Shown here: positions 10,601 to 24,000 of the stretch, piece by piece | Layout: each line of letters begins with the position of its first letter | How positions within the stretch are numbered: the first letter of the stretch is position 1 | Origin: Lingula anatina | Lineage: Eukaryota; Brachiopoda; Lingulata; Lingulida; Lingulidae | Direction of reading: 5' to 3' | DNA length: 64,000 bases | Assembly (NCBI RefSeq): GCF_001039355.2 | Contig: NW_019775425.1 | Coordinates: 526,787 to 590,786 of the forward strand | The notes under the pieces: generated by a model | Database searches by the model: none | Seen by the model: the letters and a program-made list of their open reading frames with translations, nothing else | Told to the model about the DNA's origin: nothing | Made by a program: the position numbers and the translations under genes

Positions 10601-13600
10601 CCTATAGTATGTAATCAGAGAAGAATGAGACTTTCTTTTCTCAATGTTGGTAAAAAGTGAAATTCAGGAACCCCACTCCCCCTCCAGTTACTAGTACAGG
10701 TTTTGGCAATCAAATGTGGATAGCACTGCCCCACAATGTTTCACATCTTCCTAGTGTTGTCTAATATATCAACTTGGAAGGCCAAACTTCAAGTAGAAAA
10801 TGAATAAACATTTCATAGTAAAAAAGAGGAATGCTGACCACCTCTCAATTATTGTAACTGTTAACCCATTATAATAAAAATAATTTATTCTTGTATGGTG
10901 CTTTCCACTTAAATCTTCATGCATCGAGCAAATTAAAAGATAAAATTCATAAATAAAGATATTCAAGCCATGCAATAATTTATCAGTTGTAATTCTTTCC
11001 AGTAAATTGCAAATCTTGCTAATGCACCAGGCTGATTTGAAAACATTTGAAATGTGTTTTTCAAATAGTATATATGTCAGATTCTATTAAGTATGTCACC
11101 CAATTTCTTCACAGTAACCAAGATATTACTTCTCCACTTTCAGCCACTCAGTATTTTGGTACAGATGGTGCTACTGTGGAGCTCTTGCTGGATGCTGGCT
11201 GTAATATCAATGCTCAAGATGGCCAGGGCTGGACTCCCCTATATCAAAGTGCTTTAGCTGGAGATGTAGGTAAGTAGTGGGCTTGCGTTAACAAATATTT
11301 GAAAATGTGGCCATAAAGACATGGGATTGGTAAATACATGGTTAAATACAGACTGTGAGCAAGATCTTGATTTGGGTTTTGAAGCACTTATTTCCTGGTT
11401 TCACTATCACAGCAAAATTTTTGATTGATGACAAAAATATTTTATTATCAAATTAATATAATTAACTTTTGTCTTCTTGCATTCGATTTATGTTTATATT
11501 ATTTCTGAAAGTTCAGCTGTTTCTCTGTAGCAAAAGTGATACTGAGTCAGCCCAGATGGCAAATATTGTTCCTAGCTATGAAGACCTGATGTAGTGATTT
11601 TTTTCTTTCTTTTTTTACATTTATAGATCTGTGTTTCAAACTGTTACAACGGAAAGCAGATGTAAATTTGGTAACAGACCTCGGAGATTCTGTGATGCAT
11701 GCTGCAGTGTCTGGAAACAGTTGTGAACTGGTGAAGACATTTATTCAAGCAGGTAACATTTATTCATGTGGGTGATATTTGTTTGATGGCATGTGAAGGG
11801 ACCCGTTTTACTATTTTCACATATCAACCAAATCTATTTGTCATTATGCAAATGAAAGAAATTTGATTTTTTTATTTATAAAGTTACAGATTTTTTTTGA
11901 GCATCTGCAGATTTCAGACTTTTTGGGAGCCAAAAATATAATTTTTGAGATCAGTGCAGAGGGCCCCATGCCATAATTTCAGACTTTTTCCAATGGCTCA
12001 TCCCTGAAGTTATTGATGTTGGAAGAAATTTATAATACCAATATTTAAGAGCAACCATTCTGTCTTTTACTTTTTGTCTTAGAAATTTAAGTACATCTGT
12101 GCCAATGAAAGGTATTTTGTGCAATCTTTTTTTTTGTATTTGAGGAAAAAAGTTTGCCATCTGTTGCCTTATTACGTTGAATGCAACAATATTTACCTAC
12201 ATTTGTATTGTTTACCTGCCAGGCTGCAGTGTGAATGTCACCAACAACAGGAACATGCTACCTCTGTATACAGCTATCTCTCACAGGGCAGACATCAAGG
12301 TAACTTTGGCATTTCTTTTTGAGTTTTATTGATATTTTTAATTTAATTTATTTTAAAAATAATTGATTTTAAAAATGTTTAACAATGGATTGTAAATGAG
12401 GCAGGAGCAGGCAAAGGGAAAGCCATGTTTGAAAAGGTAGTTGAATTGTTGTATTGAGATAACAAGGTAATATTCCATCACCAGTAGTAGGGTGAGGGAG
12501 TGATAATGGTGCTGCACAAGTTGAGCTTAAACATATTTCAGATATTTTTTATATGATGCCTGATATTATGTTCGGGGGGAAGGACTGAAGTTTTAGAATT
12601 TCTTCAAACTTTAACAAGAAAAAAAGATTTGGATTTAAAACTTTTTTGTACCTGAATAAATTATTATCTACGACATCACCTTGTTTCAGATCATTGAGGC
12701 TTTACTGGCAGCTGGGAGTTCTCTGAATATCCAGGAGAGTGAACATAGGGAATCCCCTCTGTTTGCTGCTGCCAGACTGGATTACAAAGAGGCTTTCCAG
12801 GCTCTTCTGGATGCAGGTAAATTGTTTTTCTGAGATAGATGAGCCCATAAATAGTAAATGGAAACGCTATAGATAATAATACAACCTTAAAAAACAAAAT
12901 ACAAAAAAAAAATTATTTTAAAACAGCTTTTCAAATAAGGATAAAACTGACTATATTTTAAAGGATTGACTAATGAGTATTCATACAGATTTTTTTCTAT
13001 AACATAGAAAATGTTTAAGGATTTGGCCAGTAAGCTTTCATACAAAAAAGGTTTTGCTTACGTATTTATTTTAGCATTTCACAAGCCATCTGTTGTAAAC
13101 TCTGAGCAATTTTAATCTAGGTTGTACTAATTTTACTTCATTTTTGCCACAGAGAGAGATAGAGAGGGAGAAATAGCAGGAGTACTGCAACTATTGAATT
13201 AGAATATCATTGTAGTTGTTCCTTTGTCACTTGCTTGGGAAATAAACTGACATTCTTACAAAAGAGCTTCCACAATTCTATTGAAATTACACAGCTCATG
13301 AAACTTCTTCAACACACCTATTAATGGCTTGCATAACATGTTCTTATCTCCAGGTGCTGATGTAAATCTGTGAACAATGAAGGCACCACTGCACTGGGGG
13401 AGGCTGTGGACAGAGGTAATGCTAGGATAGCTGTGCAGTTACTTCATCACCCAGGCTGTGATAAAGACGCAGGTTATGTGTTCACTCCACTTCACAATGC
13501 AGTGAAGAGAGGGTATGAGAAGATGACCACTACTCTACTGGAGGCAGGATGTAACATTGACAATGTAAGCCACAGAGTGTAACATTGTTTAGTAAATGGA

Positions 13601-14404
13601 CAACTTAGTTTGATATCATCGTATTAATTTAAGGGTTTTAAATAAAAATGCTGAAAATATTTTTTATGGCAAATATAACTCATTTGGTCTTTGTTGTTTT
13701 CAAACAAATTGGTCAAGAGTATAGTTACTGCAGTGGCTGTATGGTGATGATTGTAGCAGCTGTACTTTCAAAAACTTCAGATGAAATCCTCTCCAGCTTT
13801 AGATTAATTGTAAATTCTCTTATAGGTCAATGGCAGTGGAATCACCCCTGTCCAAGTGGCTGTAGAAGAAGGGAACTTCCGTATCCTCCGCCTGCTTTTA
13901 TGGTGGGGCTGCAATCTCAGAGCCTGTGAGAATATCTCTTATGTAATCATGAAGTGTTGTATTCAACACCGTGACCGTCACCCCCATGCTGAACTCCAAC
14001 CCATCTTTGTAATCTGCAAGTTTCAGGACGTGAGACTGATGAAACTCCTGCTCCAATGCTATCATCAGTTGCCATACAACCTCATCCATGCCGTCCATGA
14101 TGTTTTGACCATAGGCTTCGGACCCAACAGCATGTTTAACCAAAGAGTCAACGAAGAAATGGTGCAGATCCTCAGGGATGCCATGACAGAGGCAAGGCCG
14201 CTCAAGGATCTCTGCCGCGGTGCCATTCGGAAAGCATTGGGTGTGCGTCCTTTTAGTAAGATAGATGACCTTCCTGTGCCAAATTCTATGAAGAACTACA
14301 TTCTTATGACTGAGGAGCTGGGGAAAGACCTACCTCAGGAGGATGAAATCATAGAAAGGGATGATATGTTTGAATCTTATGAAGTCCCCCCCACCGAGGA
14401 GTAA
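7667..14404 (+). CDS. Ankyrin-repeat and SOCS-box protein (ASB-like), ten exons, one frame break
   Basis: Exons: 7667-7768, 8419-9012, 9326-9472, 10201-10314, 11144-11269, 11627-11752, 12223-12299, 12690-12816, 13354-13564, 13826-14404; all borders are GT-AG and phases agree. They encode at least 730 residues. About 15 ankyrin repeats, recognisable by TPLxxA and LLxAGxxxN patterns, run from exon 2 to the start of exon 10. A C-terminal SOCS-box-like segment follows (LKDLCRGAIRKALG, then IDDLPVPNSMKNYILM; 14195-14320). ASB proteins use the ankyrin stack to hold a substrate and the SOCS box to bind Elongin B/C-Cullin 5, giving a ubiquitin ligase. Most introns cut the same Gly codon of the repeat, a sign of repeat-by-repeat exon duplication. 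The first exon is open to its acceptor; the true start may be upstream, or the ATG at 7735 (GCCATGG context). Exon 9 has a frame break near 13368-13373. No specific vertebrate orthologue recognised. Confidence 0.8.
9579..9910. mobile_element. MITE-like element, TTAAAGGGATA inverted ends (in intron 3 of the ankyrin gene)
   Basis: Ends are TTAAAGGGATAA at 9579 and TTATCCCTTTAA ending at 9910. The interior shares CATTCAAAGTTAGT, GGTGGTAAAATGGAATT and ATTATATTTCT blocks with the element at 26537-26877, in the same orientation. About 330 bp and non-coding. An 80-residue frame inside it is not supported. Confidence 0.75.
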
Positions 14405-16600
14405 TTAGATCCTGAATCATTGATTTTCCCAATGAGTTATCCAGCAGTCATTTGGTTGGCCATTTCCTCAAAGAATGGTTGAAATTTTTGAAACCAGCCA
14501 GATGACTTATGAAAATTTGCAGATATGAAAGCCGGATTTGTTGGGACAGGTGAACAGCATGGAAAATTTTGGGAAAGTATTTTGATGTTGCCAGATTATT
14601 TGATTAATCAAGAAAAAACTGTTTTTGCAAACTAGCTAGATGTGCAGACACTGTCCAATTTTTATGTGCTTAAAAGCAGTAAAACCCACATATTCTCAAC
14701 CAGTTGAACCAAGTACTGGACAGGTCTAGTTTCTAGTGCACTTGAGGTCACCTGTAGCTTGGATATCCAATTAAGACTAGACTTAAGATTCCAATCTCAA
14801 TATCAGTGCCTCATTCTCCTGTGAATTTCAGACTATGTCATGCATTTTTTCTGATGATCCCAATTACAGCTAAGTGTGGCACATTTTGCCTTAAAATATA
14901 CATTGTAGAACATCATGTGCGCAAATGTATGGTTTTTTGCCTTATTTCGCATGAAAATTTTAACTTGTTTAATTTCTAATGTACCTATTTGTCTTACTTT
15001 GTTAGGGTCAATCAGTATGATCATGTATAGTGAACTTTTTTGGAAAAATGCATGCAACAGTCTTGTGTTTCAATAGTTCATAGATAGCCACAAGTTTAGG
15101 GATGCCATTGAACAACTATAATGGTTGACAATAATCATAGATTTATCTATGAATCAATGTAAACTAAGACATACGCTTTACATACAGTATTTTTTCACGG
15201 TCAATAAGCTGTGGAGTATTTATTTATTTTTTGACCGATAAAAAGAAGAGCCTTATCAGCAGCGTTTAGTAGTGCCTATGCCATTGAAGAGTAGCATTCC
15301 CAACGTATATTTTTCAATTTGATAAAATTATAAATGGGCAATGACAAAATTTATAATTTACCAAATTATGAAGAAAATAACAAAGTTATCAAATTGTAAG
15401 ATGATATGAAGCCCAAGTTGTTTATGATTAATAAAGGTAGCTTTTTGGCTAACTTGGAAATTACAAATGGCAGCATTAGCTTTTGAGGGGTTCAAATTAG
15501 GAAACTTACAAGTATGCATGCAATTGTTTCTGTCCATTCCAATTTGCAATTGAAATGAGCTTCAAAGGTGCTTGTTTTATGTAAGCAATTTGTATTTTAC
15601 ACTTTTGTAAAGCTGTTTTTCAGACAAGTGATACTAATTGGGTACAGAATGCTTAGTTGCAATTTAGTATGAAATGAATGTGATAGTTCTGTGTGTTTTA
15701 GTATTTCGTAGTAAAAGGGCAATGACAGTTGTCTTTTATATACAGATGAAAGGATGTGTACTACTAAGTCTCTAGCAATTGCCAAATGTTTTTACATTAC
15801 CATTTACAAAAGTACTGTATTTACTTAACCAGATAAACCAGTCCTTGGCTGTTCTGTTCAGTGTTTCACATGAAGTATGACCTTAGCCATAATTTTCTTT
15901 TCAGCTGAATTAAATAAATGTTACTTGTAAAGCCGCTTTTCTTGCTAAGTAGCTTGCTATAATTTAAAAACTTTTCAGTCAGTTATTTGCAGAAATTGCT
16001 AACTCAAAATTTAACGTTTAAGCATTGTTCCCAAGAAGAAAAGAATAAAGAAATGTGATAATGAAAATCACATCTACTATGTCATTATGGGAAAGTACTA
16101 TTACTTTTTTAAGCCTTCAAGATGTCCAATTGCTTACTAAATAACTACTACGTTCCTGAACATGTGGCATGTTTATGATATATTTGTCTTTATGAATGAG
16201 AGAGAACCTACCAGAGGGTGATCACTGACTAATTACAATCTAACAACTAATGTTTCAATGCAGTGCCATTATTTAATAGAGAAAAAATTAGAATACTTTT
16301 AATTCAATTTTGCTTCTGCAATTATTTTTAAGAAAAATTCTGAGATTTATTGCAATTATAAATATGAACATATGTAAAACAGTCTTACATATTAAAATAT
16401 AACAAAAATTGAATCTAGATTCCTCAATGTTTTCATGTTGGCGGTTTACCAAAAGTTCCCATCTCTATAACACGTTCTACATGCAGCATATCCTTATGAA
16501 CACAGCACCAATAGGCCAATAACACTCAAGTACTCTAGGTTGTCTAAGACTGGATTAAAATTAACAATAAGGTAATTTTAATTCTTTATTTGACATTTCT
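14405..16600 (+). other. 3' UTR and downstream region of the ankyrin/SOCS gene
   Basis: No further exon is supported. AATAAA motifs occur on the plus strand at about 15914 and 16043 and are candidate polyadenylation signals. The sequence is AT-rich with no repeat family that I recognise. The convergent TADA2B transcript probably ends close to 16580. Confidence 0.45.
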
Positions 16601-18050
16601 CATGTCTACTTTACAGAAAGTACAAGTAACATTGCACTATGTATAAAAAATGACTGAAATAAACAATCTGTCCACAATAAATTATAAATATTGCAATAAA
16701 TTAGGTTTTGTTTCGACAGATTGTAGTACTAAAATTATAAACTCCTGGTTTTAAAAAAATCTAAGTACTGTGAACACAAACTACATTATCTTGTGTCACT
16801 CCTCTAACATGTTGCATGTTTAATACACAACACAATATCTGTGTTGCTTGTGAACTGAATGAACTAATGAAAGATGTGAGTTAAGTACAAACTTATAGCT
16901 CACATTAAATCCCTGCACGCTCAGAAGGCTATGCTAAAAACTAAGGTATGCAACTATAATTGCACACGCAGATGATTAGCTCTATTATAAGAACAAAAGA
17001 AGAACTGTACATTTCAATGCCTATGCAAAGGGCCAGTCCATTTATTGCTTAATAAGCATATTTTTTAAAAAATCCTTTGACTTTTTGTTTTTCATAATGG
17101 AACCTTCTACTGAGTGCTTCAATCTACTTATGTATGTTAATACTGATGAATATGTCCTTGTCCTTTTTCAAATCTAATGCTGTTCACCATACTGAGAGGT
17201 TCTCAATCTATTATATCAAACATAGCATAATCTGGTTCCGTACATACCATTTTCTTTATTCAAAAAAGTATACATCTACAAAAGAACGTTTATGGTCAAA
17301 GAAGCCCAGAGGAAAGCACCTGATTCAGGTAGTTACAATGCAATTGAAAACGTTCAATGATTTCTTGAAATATTTCATGCCCTGGTCAAACCCATATATA
17401 CACCAGAGATAAATATACAAGCAAAGTGAAACAAATATTTTGTATGTGCACCATACTCCATGCATTCTCAATAGAATGAAAACAACTATTTCCATTCAAC
17501 TAAGAGATAATTGTTTTTGCTCAAGTGTAAATGATGAGTTAATTTTCCAAAGGCATTCTTAATTATAGCCCTGTTAATGATTGTAATTGGGAATCAAACA
17601 CTATGATGACAATAATCTGGAGGGTAAAATGAGAGACTTGAAATATCCGTCTTTATAGTCATACTTTGGTTAATTGGTCGTCGCATTAAATACACTACTT
17701 AATCGACACGAGAATGGTAAAAGATATGATAAAATAATCGTTTTAAGGACATGGTGCCAACCAATCCCTTATATCGTACACAACATGTATTCTAGCTTAC
17801 ACACGTGCAATATATTTATAAATACTTCACAAACTTACAACGTGTTCCTCCTCAATTCTGAATGACTGCATAATTTAATGTCAAATGGAATGAAGTGTGA
17901 AAAGAAACGAGGTTTTAAATGGTATCTAAGCCTCCATCCATAAAATATCTGAGGAACACCTGAGAACTCTTCAGGAAAAATTAACTTGCATCTTCTCAGC
18001 ATTCATCCGTGTTGTGTCAAACACTCATTGGCACACATGTCCTCACATAA
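16582..18050 (-). other. Probable TADA2B 3' UTR
   Basis: No gene seen. On the minus strand an AATAAA occurs at about 16582-16587 (TTTATT on the plus strand), roughly 1.46 kb after the TADA2B stop. It faces the candidate polyadenylation signal of the ankyrin gene about 0.5 kb away, as expected for a convergent pair. Confidence 0.45.
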
Positions 18051-21000
18051 TCACGCAATCTGTTGAAGGTGTTCAATTCCAATCCATCCACTATGGGATA
18101 AAAAGTTCATGATTTTTCGCCTGTGTGTTTTGTCAAAGCCACTAGGATAGCGAATCTTCACTGGGACTCCTTGCCTCCTTTGCAAGTAGTCCTAAACAAG
18201 TTAAAATATTGATACAAATATCAATCAGATGGAATTTTAAAAATTTTAGAAAATATTCCAAATATCTTGAACCATATCATTTCACTCCAGTCTTGCATGT
18301 CTTGCATGTTTATCTAAAGAGGGAAGTTTTGATGAAAATATTAAATCAATATAATATCAAACTTAAATTTCCCTCTACAAACTACCAACACTTCACTTAC
18401 CTTTATAATGCAGGTTTTGATTGTGACATAATTGCCTGGTTTCATACCAATGGAATTGCACAGCTAAAAAAAATCATAAACAGTGGCAATATAACAAGGC
18501 AGCAAAACTGTTAAAACAAACATATCACAAACAATGGCAAAATAACAAGGCACCAAAACTTTAACAGTGACATTTGAGACGAGCATGAATTCCCTAGAAC
18601 TCAAGTAAACCACTTCTACTAGTTTCTTAGAGAGATGAAACGATGCCCTTGGGAAAAATATGCTATTTGAAACAATATAATGGCATTTGGTGGGGTTTCA
18701 TAGCAAAATTTGACTTCAAATGCATCTTAAAACGTACAGGCCAATATGTTTGAATACCAGGAAGTATCAAGTGAAACATTGCCAAATATTATGTTAATTT
18801 AAGGAAATTATATGCAGCATTAATAAATGCAAAGGAGAATGATTTAATTTCTTTTTTTTTATTTTATCCTGCATATGACCTCTTGAGATACTTTTAAGTG
18901 TCTGTAATTAAATTCAATAACCAATGGCCTATGAAAAAATTCCTAAATGTACAAGACAGTCAGAAAATATATTTGTTTTTGGTCAATCACACAATTTAGC
19001 ATTGTAACAAGAAGGCTATATTTTACTACTTATTTTAAAGGTCACAGATGAACACTTCATTCCTCCTCAAAGATTCTGAGCTTTCAAACATTAAATATCG
19101 AGTGGTACTAGATCACTGCTACATCATACATCTTTAAACTTGGAAATATTATACATGTTCATGAACAAAGTCTTTTTATGCAACAACTGCAACATTTAAC
19201 ACAGGAAACTTTATTTTAATTAGAGGAGTGACATAATATTTCACTTACTTTCATTTCCCTCTCTGTGAGCAGTTCATAACCAGGCATCACGGAGATGTCT
19301 GCAGATTTTGTCTCCCCTTCTAGTTTACCTAGATGTAAAAATTAGAGATCCTGTATTGAACACTTTCTACCTGGGAAGTAACACTAAATAATCTACACCT
19401 AGAGGCTTTATAAAAATTTATGAAGATTTAATTATTTTCCAAATATCTGTGTGCTTTTAGCTATTTTTAACATTTATAAAAACTTACTAGCTTTGTCATG
19501 AATTGTCATTATCATTTTGTTTATAATACCACAGACTTGCCTAGAGATTTCTTCATCATAACAGATTACTTAGAAAAAGGATGCATTTTCATATAAGAAG
19601 TAAACCATACAAACCTACGTCACCTCTTTCCACGTTTAGGAGTAAACCGAGATTTTCCCTGCAAATAAAAAATAAATCAGGCTTACACAATATTTGTCAA
19701 TGGGGTAGACTAATAAAACTGTTTATTTATTTATTTATTTGAATAACTACCAGCTTTACTTTGTATTAAGATCTAAAATATATTCATACCACATATAGTA
19801 TCTAGAATATTTCACAGTACATATTAAGTTTAAGTGTACTTACTCTGCCTTTTTTGAAACCATTGATGTTCGCTTTGGCGTGTTTGAGCTGCTCTAAAAA
19901 GGGATAAAAGAATAAAAAGGGTGTGTCTATCATGGAAAATGCAATGTATTCACATTTTATATGATGAGTATGCAATGCTACAAGGAAATATCAAATAAAA
20001 TCCTTCAGGGAAGAGCGACATTTAAGGAAGAAACTGCCCAGGCCAATGACATTTTTGGCACCCCAAAAGTCAGAAAAATCTCTTCCTTGGTCCTATCAAA
20101 TATATAATAACTATCAACATATAAAATTTCATGTACTTGCCATTTTCTTCTTATTTTCCTTTTTCTTTTCTCTTCTATACCTCTCTTCATCAAACTCTTC
20201 ACATTCTACATAAGAAAACGAGACTTTCCTTCCATACTTGTATAACTAATGAACCACACAACTACTTAAAGTCTGCACAGTACAGATATACTGTTTCATA
20301 GAGATATATGTAACTGTGTCAACCAAACTTTCTGACATAAAAACTATTTTACTTTCCTTGTGACAGGGTAAGGTTAGAGTCAACACCCACCTGATAACTT
20401 AGTAATGCCATTCTTCCTATACCTCATCAGCTCTTTTATTCTAGATTTAATTTGTTTTTCTTCTGCAAGAAAAAATAGCAAAAATAACACATTAACAATG
20501 GATTTTTATTTGTAATCAATAATGATATTGTAGAAAAAAATCTTGTTGCATATCTTGATTTGTTAGTACTAAACATCATTTACAATTATAAGTTTCACTT
20601 AAGCAGTCTTGGTACCAAAGAGAGATCTCCATTAAACAATGCATTAATATCTTACCTTATATCATCAGGTAACCCCTGAGCACTTTCTACCTACTTACTA
20701 CAGTCCTGTGAGAAATGCTGAACCAAGTTTCCCTTTAATGGAATTGAAAACTAAACTTGGATGACGATTCACAAAGCTTTCCAAAGGATAAGAAATCATT
20801 TCTGTTCCTCTTCTTATTTTGGTTTTTATAAAGAGGCATATACCTCATTTTTCTTTTGTTTCCACATTTTCTATACTTACTTTTTAAATTTTCAAAAAAC
20901 TGTTCATGTTCTACTGATGTATGGAATTGAGCAAATATTCTCATTTTGTCCCTGAACTCTCTGTCCTCTTTTGAATATTTTTTCTTTTCCTTAGTCTGAG

Positions 21001-24000
21001 ATTTTTGTTTGGAAGTTAATGCAGCTTGTGTTGTTATGAGTCCATATTCTCTTGCTATCCTTTTCCTTCTCATTCTTTCTTTTAATCTTTCCCTGTACAT
21101 GCTTACTTGTGACAATTTAAAATCTGAAATAAAACGAGTACTCCATTTAATTTGGTAATGAAATATGCAATTAAATAAACCAGAAAACAATTCCTAGTTT
21201 TTTTCTATAAGATTGTTCATGGTTCTAAGATTTTGTATTTTAGTCACCTTTCAGTGATGAGGAGTAACATCTTAAGGATATTGTTACCCTTTCATCCAGA
21301 TACCAAAAATTTTTTTTTTTTCTGCATCTAATTATTCAATAATGCATCTATCTTTGTGCCGATTTAAAACAATAAAAAAAACTCGAAAATATAAAATGTT
21401 GGCGTTTATATTTTTTCACTGCAATGTTTAAGAATAGGCAACCCAAAACTTTAACTGTCAATTTAACACCTTTCTATTTTGAGGTGAGATAGCAATCTGT
21501 ATGGGGCGTAACTTCATCCCTGAATAAGATTTTATCACAAAAATTGGAACAGTTGACAGGGAGTGTATAGGCAACGATCCCGTGCTGTCATTTCGGTTTA
21601 ACTGTATTTGTTACAGATTTTCATTAAACAAAGGCATTATTTTACTTTATCAACGATAAAAATCTGAACTAAGAATTTTAAGAAAAATTGCTGGCAGGGT
21701 TTTGGAGTACTAAATGGTGTCATTAAATTGGCGTTGAAATGGTGATCGTGAGAGCTCAGGTAAAAGAGAAATTTGAGAAACCGATTTTTCAGTTTTTTAC
21801 CCCCAAATCACAATTATGACCTCACCTGTAAGATGACATATGTATAAATGCTAATTAATTTTGTCAGTGAACACTGACGATTTATTTATCACCCAAAAGA
21901 ATGCATGTAAGGCAGTAAATAAGGAGTTCTGGGCTAAGGGTGACAATATCCTTAAGACCTGTGGGCACTCCATATGATGATGCTATTGTGACAACTATGA
22001 AAAATACCCGTTTTGTAAATATTTCAAAATCAAAAGTGCCTGTCATCATTAAAACCTAAACTTACTAAAAACTCCTATTCTTTTTAGCAATGCACAAATC
22101 TCACCAACTTAAATAAACTTCTTTTCATCAAATAATCACTTCACTTACTATTATCAACATCTTCATCATCATAATTTAAACTGAGGTTGCTGACTAATGT
22201 CTCTGCATCATTGTCATATTCCTACATTGAAAATGAATATACACATATAATTATTCCACATATAATTGCTCCATTACCTGTTATTTACTGACAGACATTT
22301 TTGGATGTATTGGTTCAGTTCAATGTACATACATTACATTATATATTATGATGACAAGTTTGTGCTCCAAAGAAACACTTAATAAAATACATTTACACAG
22401 CTAATATGTACACTACTAACAATAATTCCCTCCACAAGACTCACCCTTTCAAAATCATCCCTAAGAGGCATGTACCCCAGCTCTTGCTGTTCATTTTGAG
22501 GAATATCAACACTTGGAAGAGGTGTAGTAAGACTTGGTGATAAAGGCCCACTATCTGGACCAGTGTGGTCAGTTATTTTTGTGGTATTTTCATTTGGAAG
22601 AGTGGCTGGAAAGAAGAGACTTTTTTTTTTTGAAGTCACAGTTTTTTTATATAAACATTATTTCTAATGATTCAATGATTAATGATTCAGGTCTAAAAGA
22701 GGACTTCCAAACGAAGCACAGGGTTTATTTTCATCTAATGAAGTTAGATTCTAAATGTTCCTACTGATGAAATAATACTTTCCACGGAATATCTGATTCT
22801 AAATAAAATAAGTACAAAGTTTTTAAAGGAAATTATTGGAAATATTATATATCTGAGCAACATAATGTAAAAAGATTTTGGTCTTACCTTTGCCTATATT
22901 TCCCTTTACATAAAATGTAAAATAATGTTCACAGCATTCTGAAATTAAATCCATTCCATCATGTAGACATCGAATTTAATCTCAACACACTATAATGAAT
23001 ACACTTATTGCTTATTGCTTGAATTTAACAAAACACAATCACAATTGTATGACAGAAACAATGACTTATGTTTGGCCCACATTCAAATTCAAACAAAGTC
23101 TTACCCTCTGGTGTACTGTGGCCAACTTGTTCAGCTATGTCTTCCCTGAAAGCAGATGTTAAGTCTAAGTTGAATTCTAGGCAGATACCTGACGATGGGC
23201 CTGGATATTTCCAGTCAATATTGCTGTGATAAAATTAAATTCATATATTCATATATTCAAATTCCCAATCACTGAAACATGAGCATTTCATTCTACTTTG
23301 TTTTTCTTATTGGAATTATTTAAAAATATTTTTCATTTTAAGTCTTGGTTTATGTCAACATGCATATGTTCATAAAATTGCAATACTTTGATAAATGTTA
23401 AGTTTTAAATTTTCTAAGATATTCAACCAATTCATTATTTTTATGGCTCTAAAAATTATTTGCCATCTTTAGGCATCTACAAAATAATGCAAGAACTACC
23501 CCTTACAAAAAATATTGAATCATTGCTTCTCATCAGTCAATAAGACTTGCCACATGCTACAAGTGTTACTGTGTATGCTCAGCTGTACTGATGCAATTTA
23601 TACTATTCTTAACAATGAGTTAAATTAATCAATATGTATATACGTCCCATCAGTTACAAGAAATTATGTAGACTCTTACAATAAGATTTCCTACTATTTT
23701 TTCCAATTCTCTATCTGGGATATACTTAATGCAGCTTGAAAGGTGAGATTTACTTTTATGGGAGTTAAGTGAATGAACTAAATCATGCTTTACATCAGGG
23801 TAAAATGACCCCTTATTTCACTTAACCTACCAGTTTCCAAATCCAAAGTGTTCCACACCATCTAAAAGCACTGACTCATTTACAGCTGTCCACTTTTGTG
23901 TCTCAGGTGTAAAAACTGAAAAGCTACCATTGTCCTAAAAATATATGATATACATTAAAGCATTTCTCAAAATGTTCCAATTGTACCAAATGTAATAAAG

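Noticed and set aside
18209-18514. 101-residue plus-strand frame
   Set aside because: Antisense to TADA2B exon 14 and its intron, with no homology seen.
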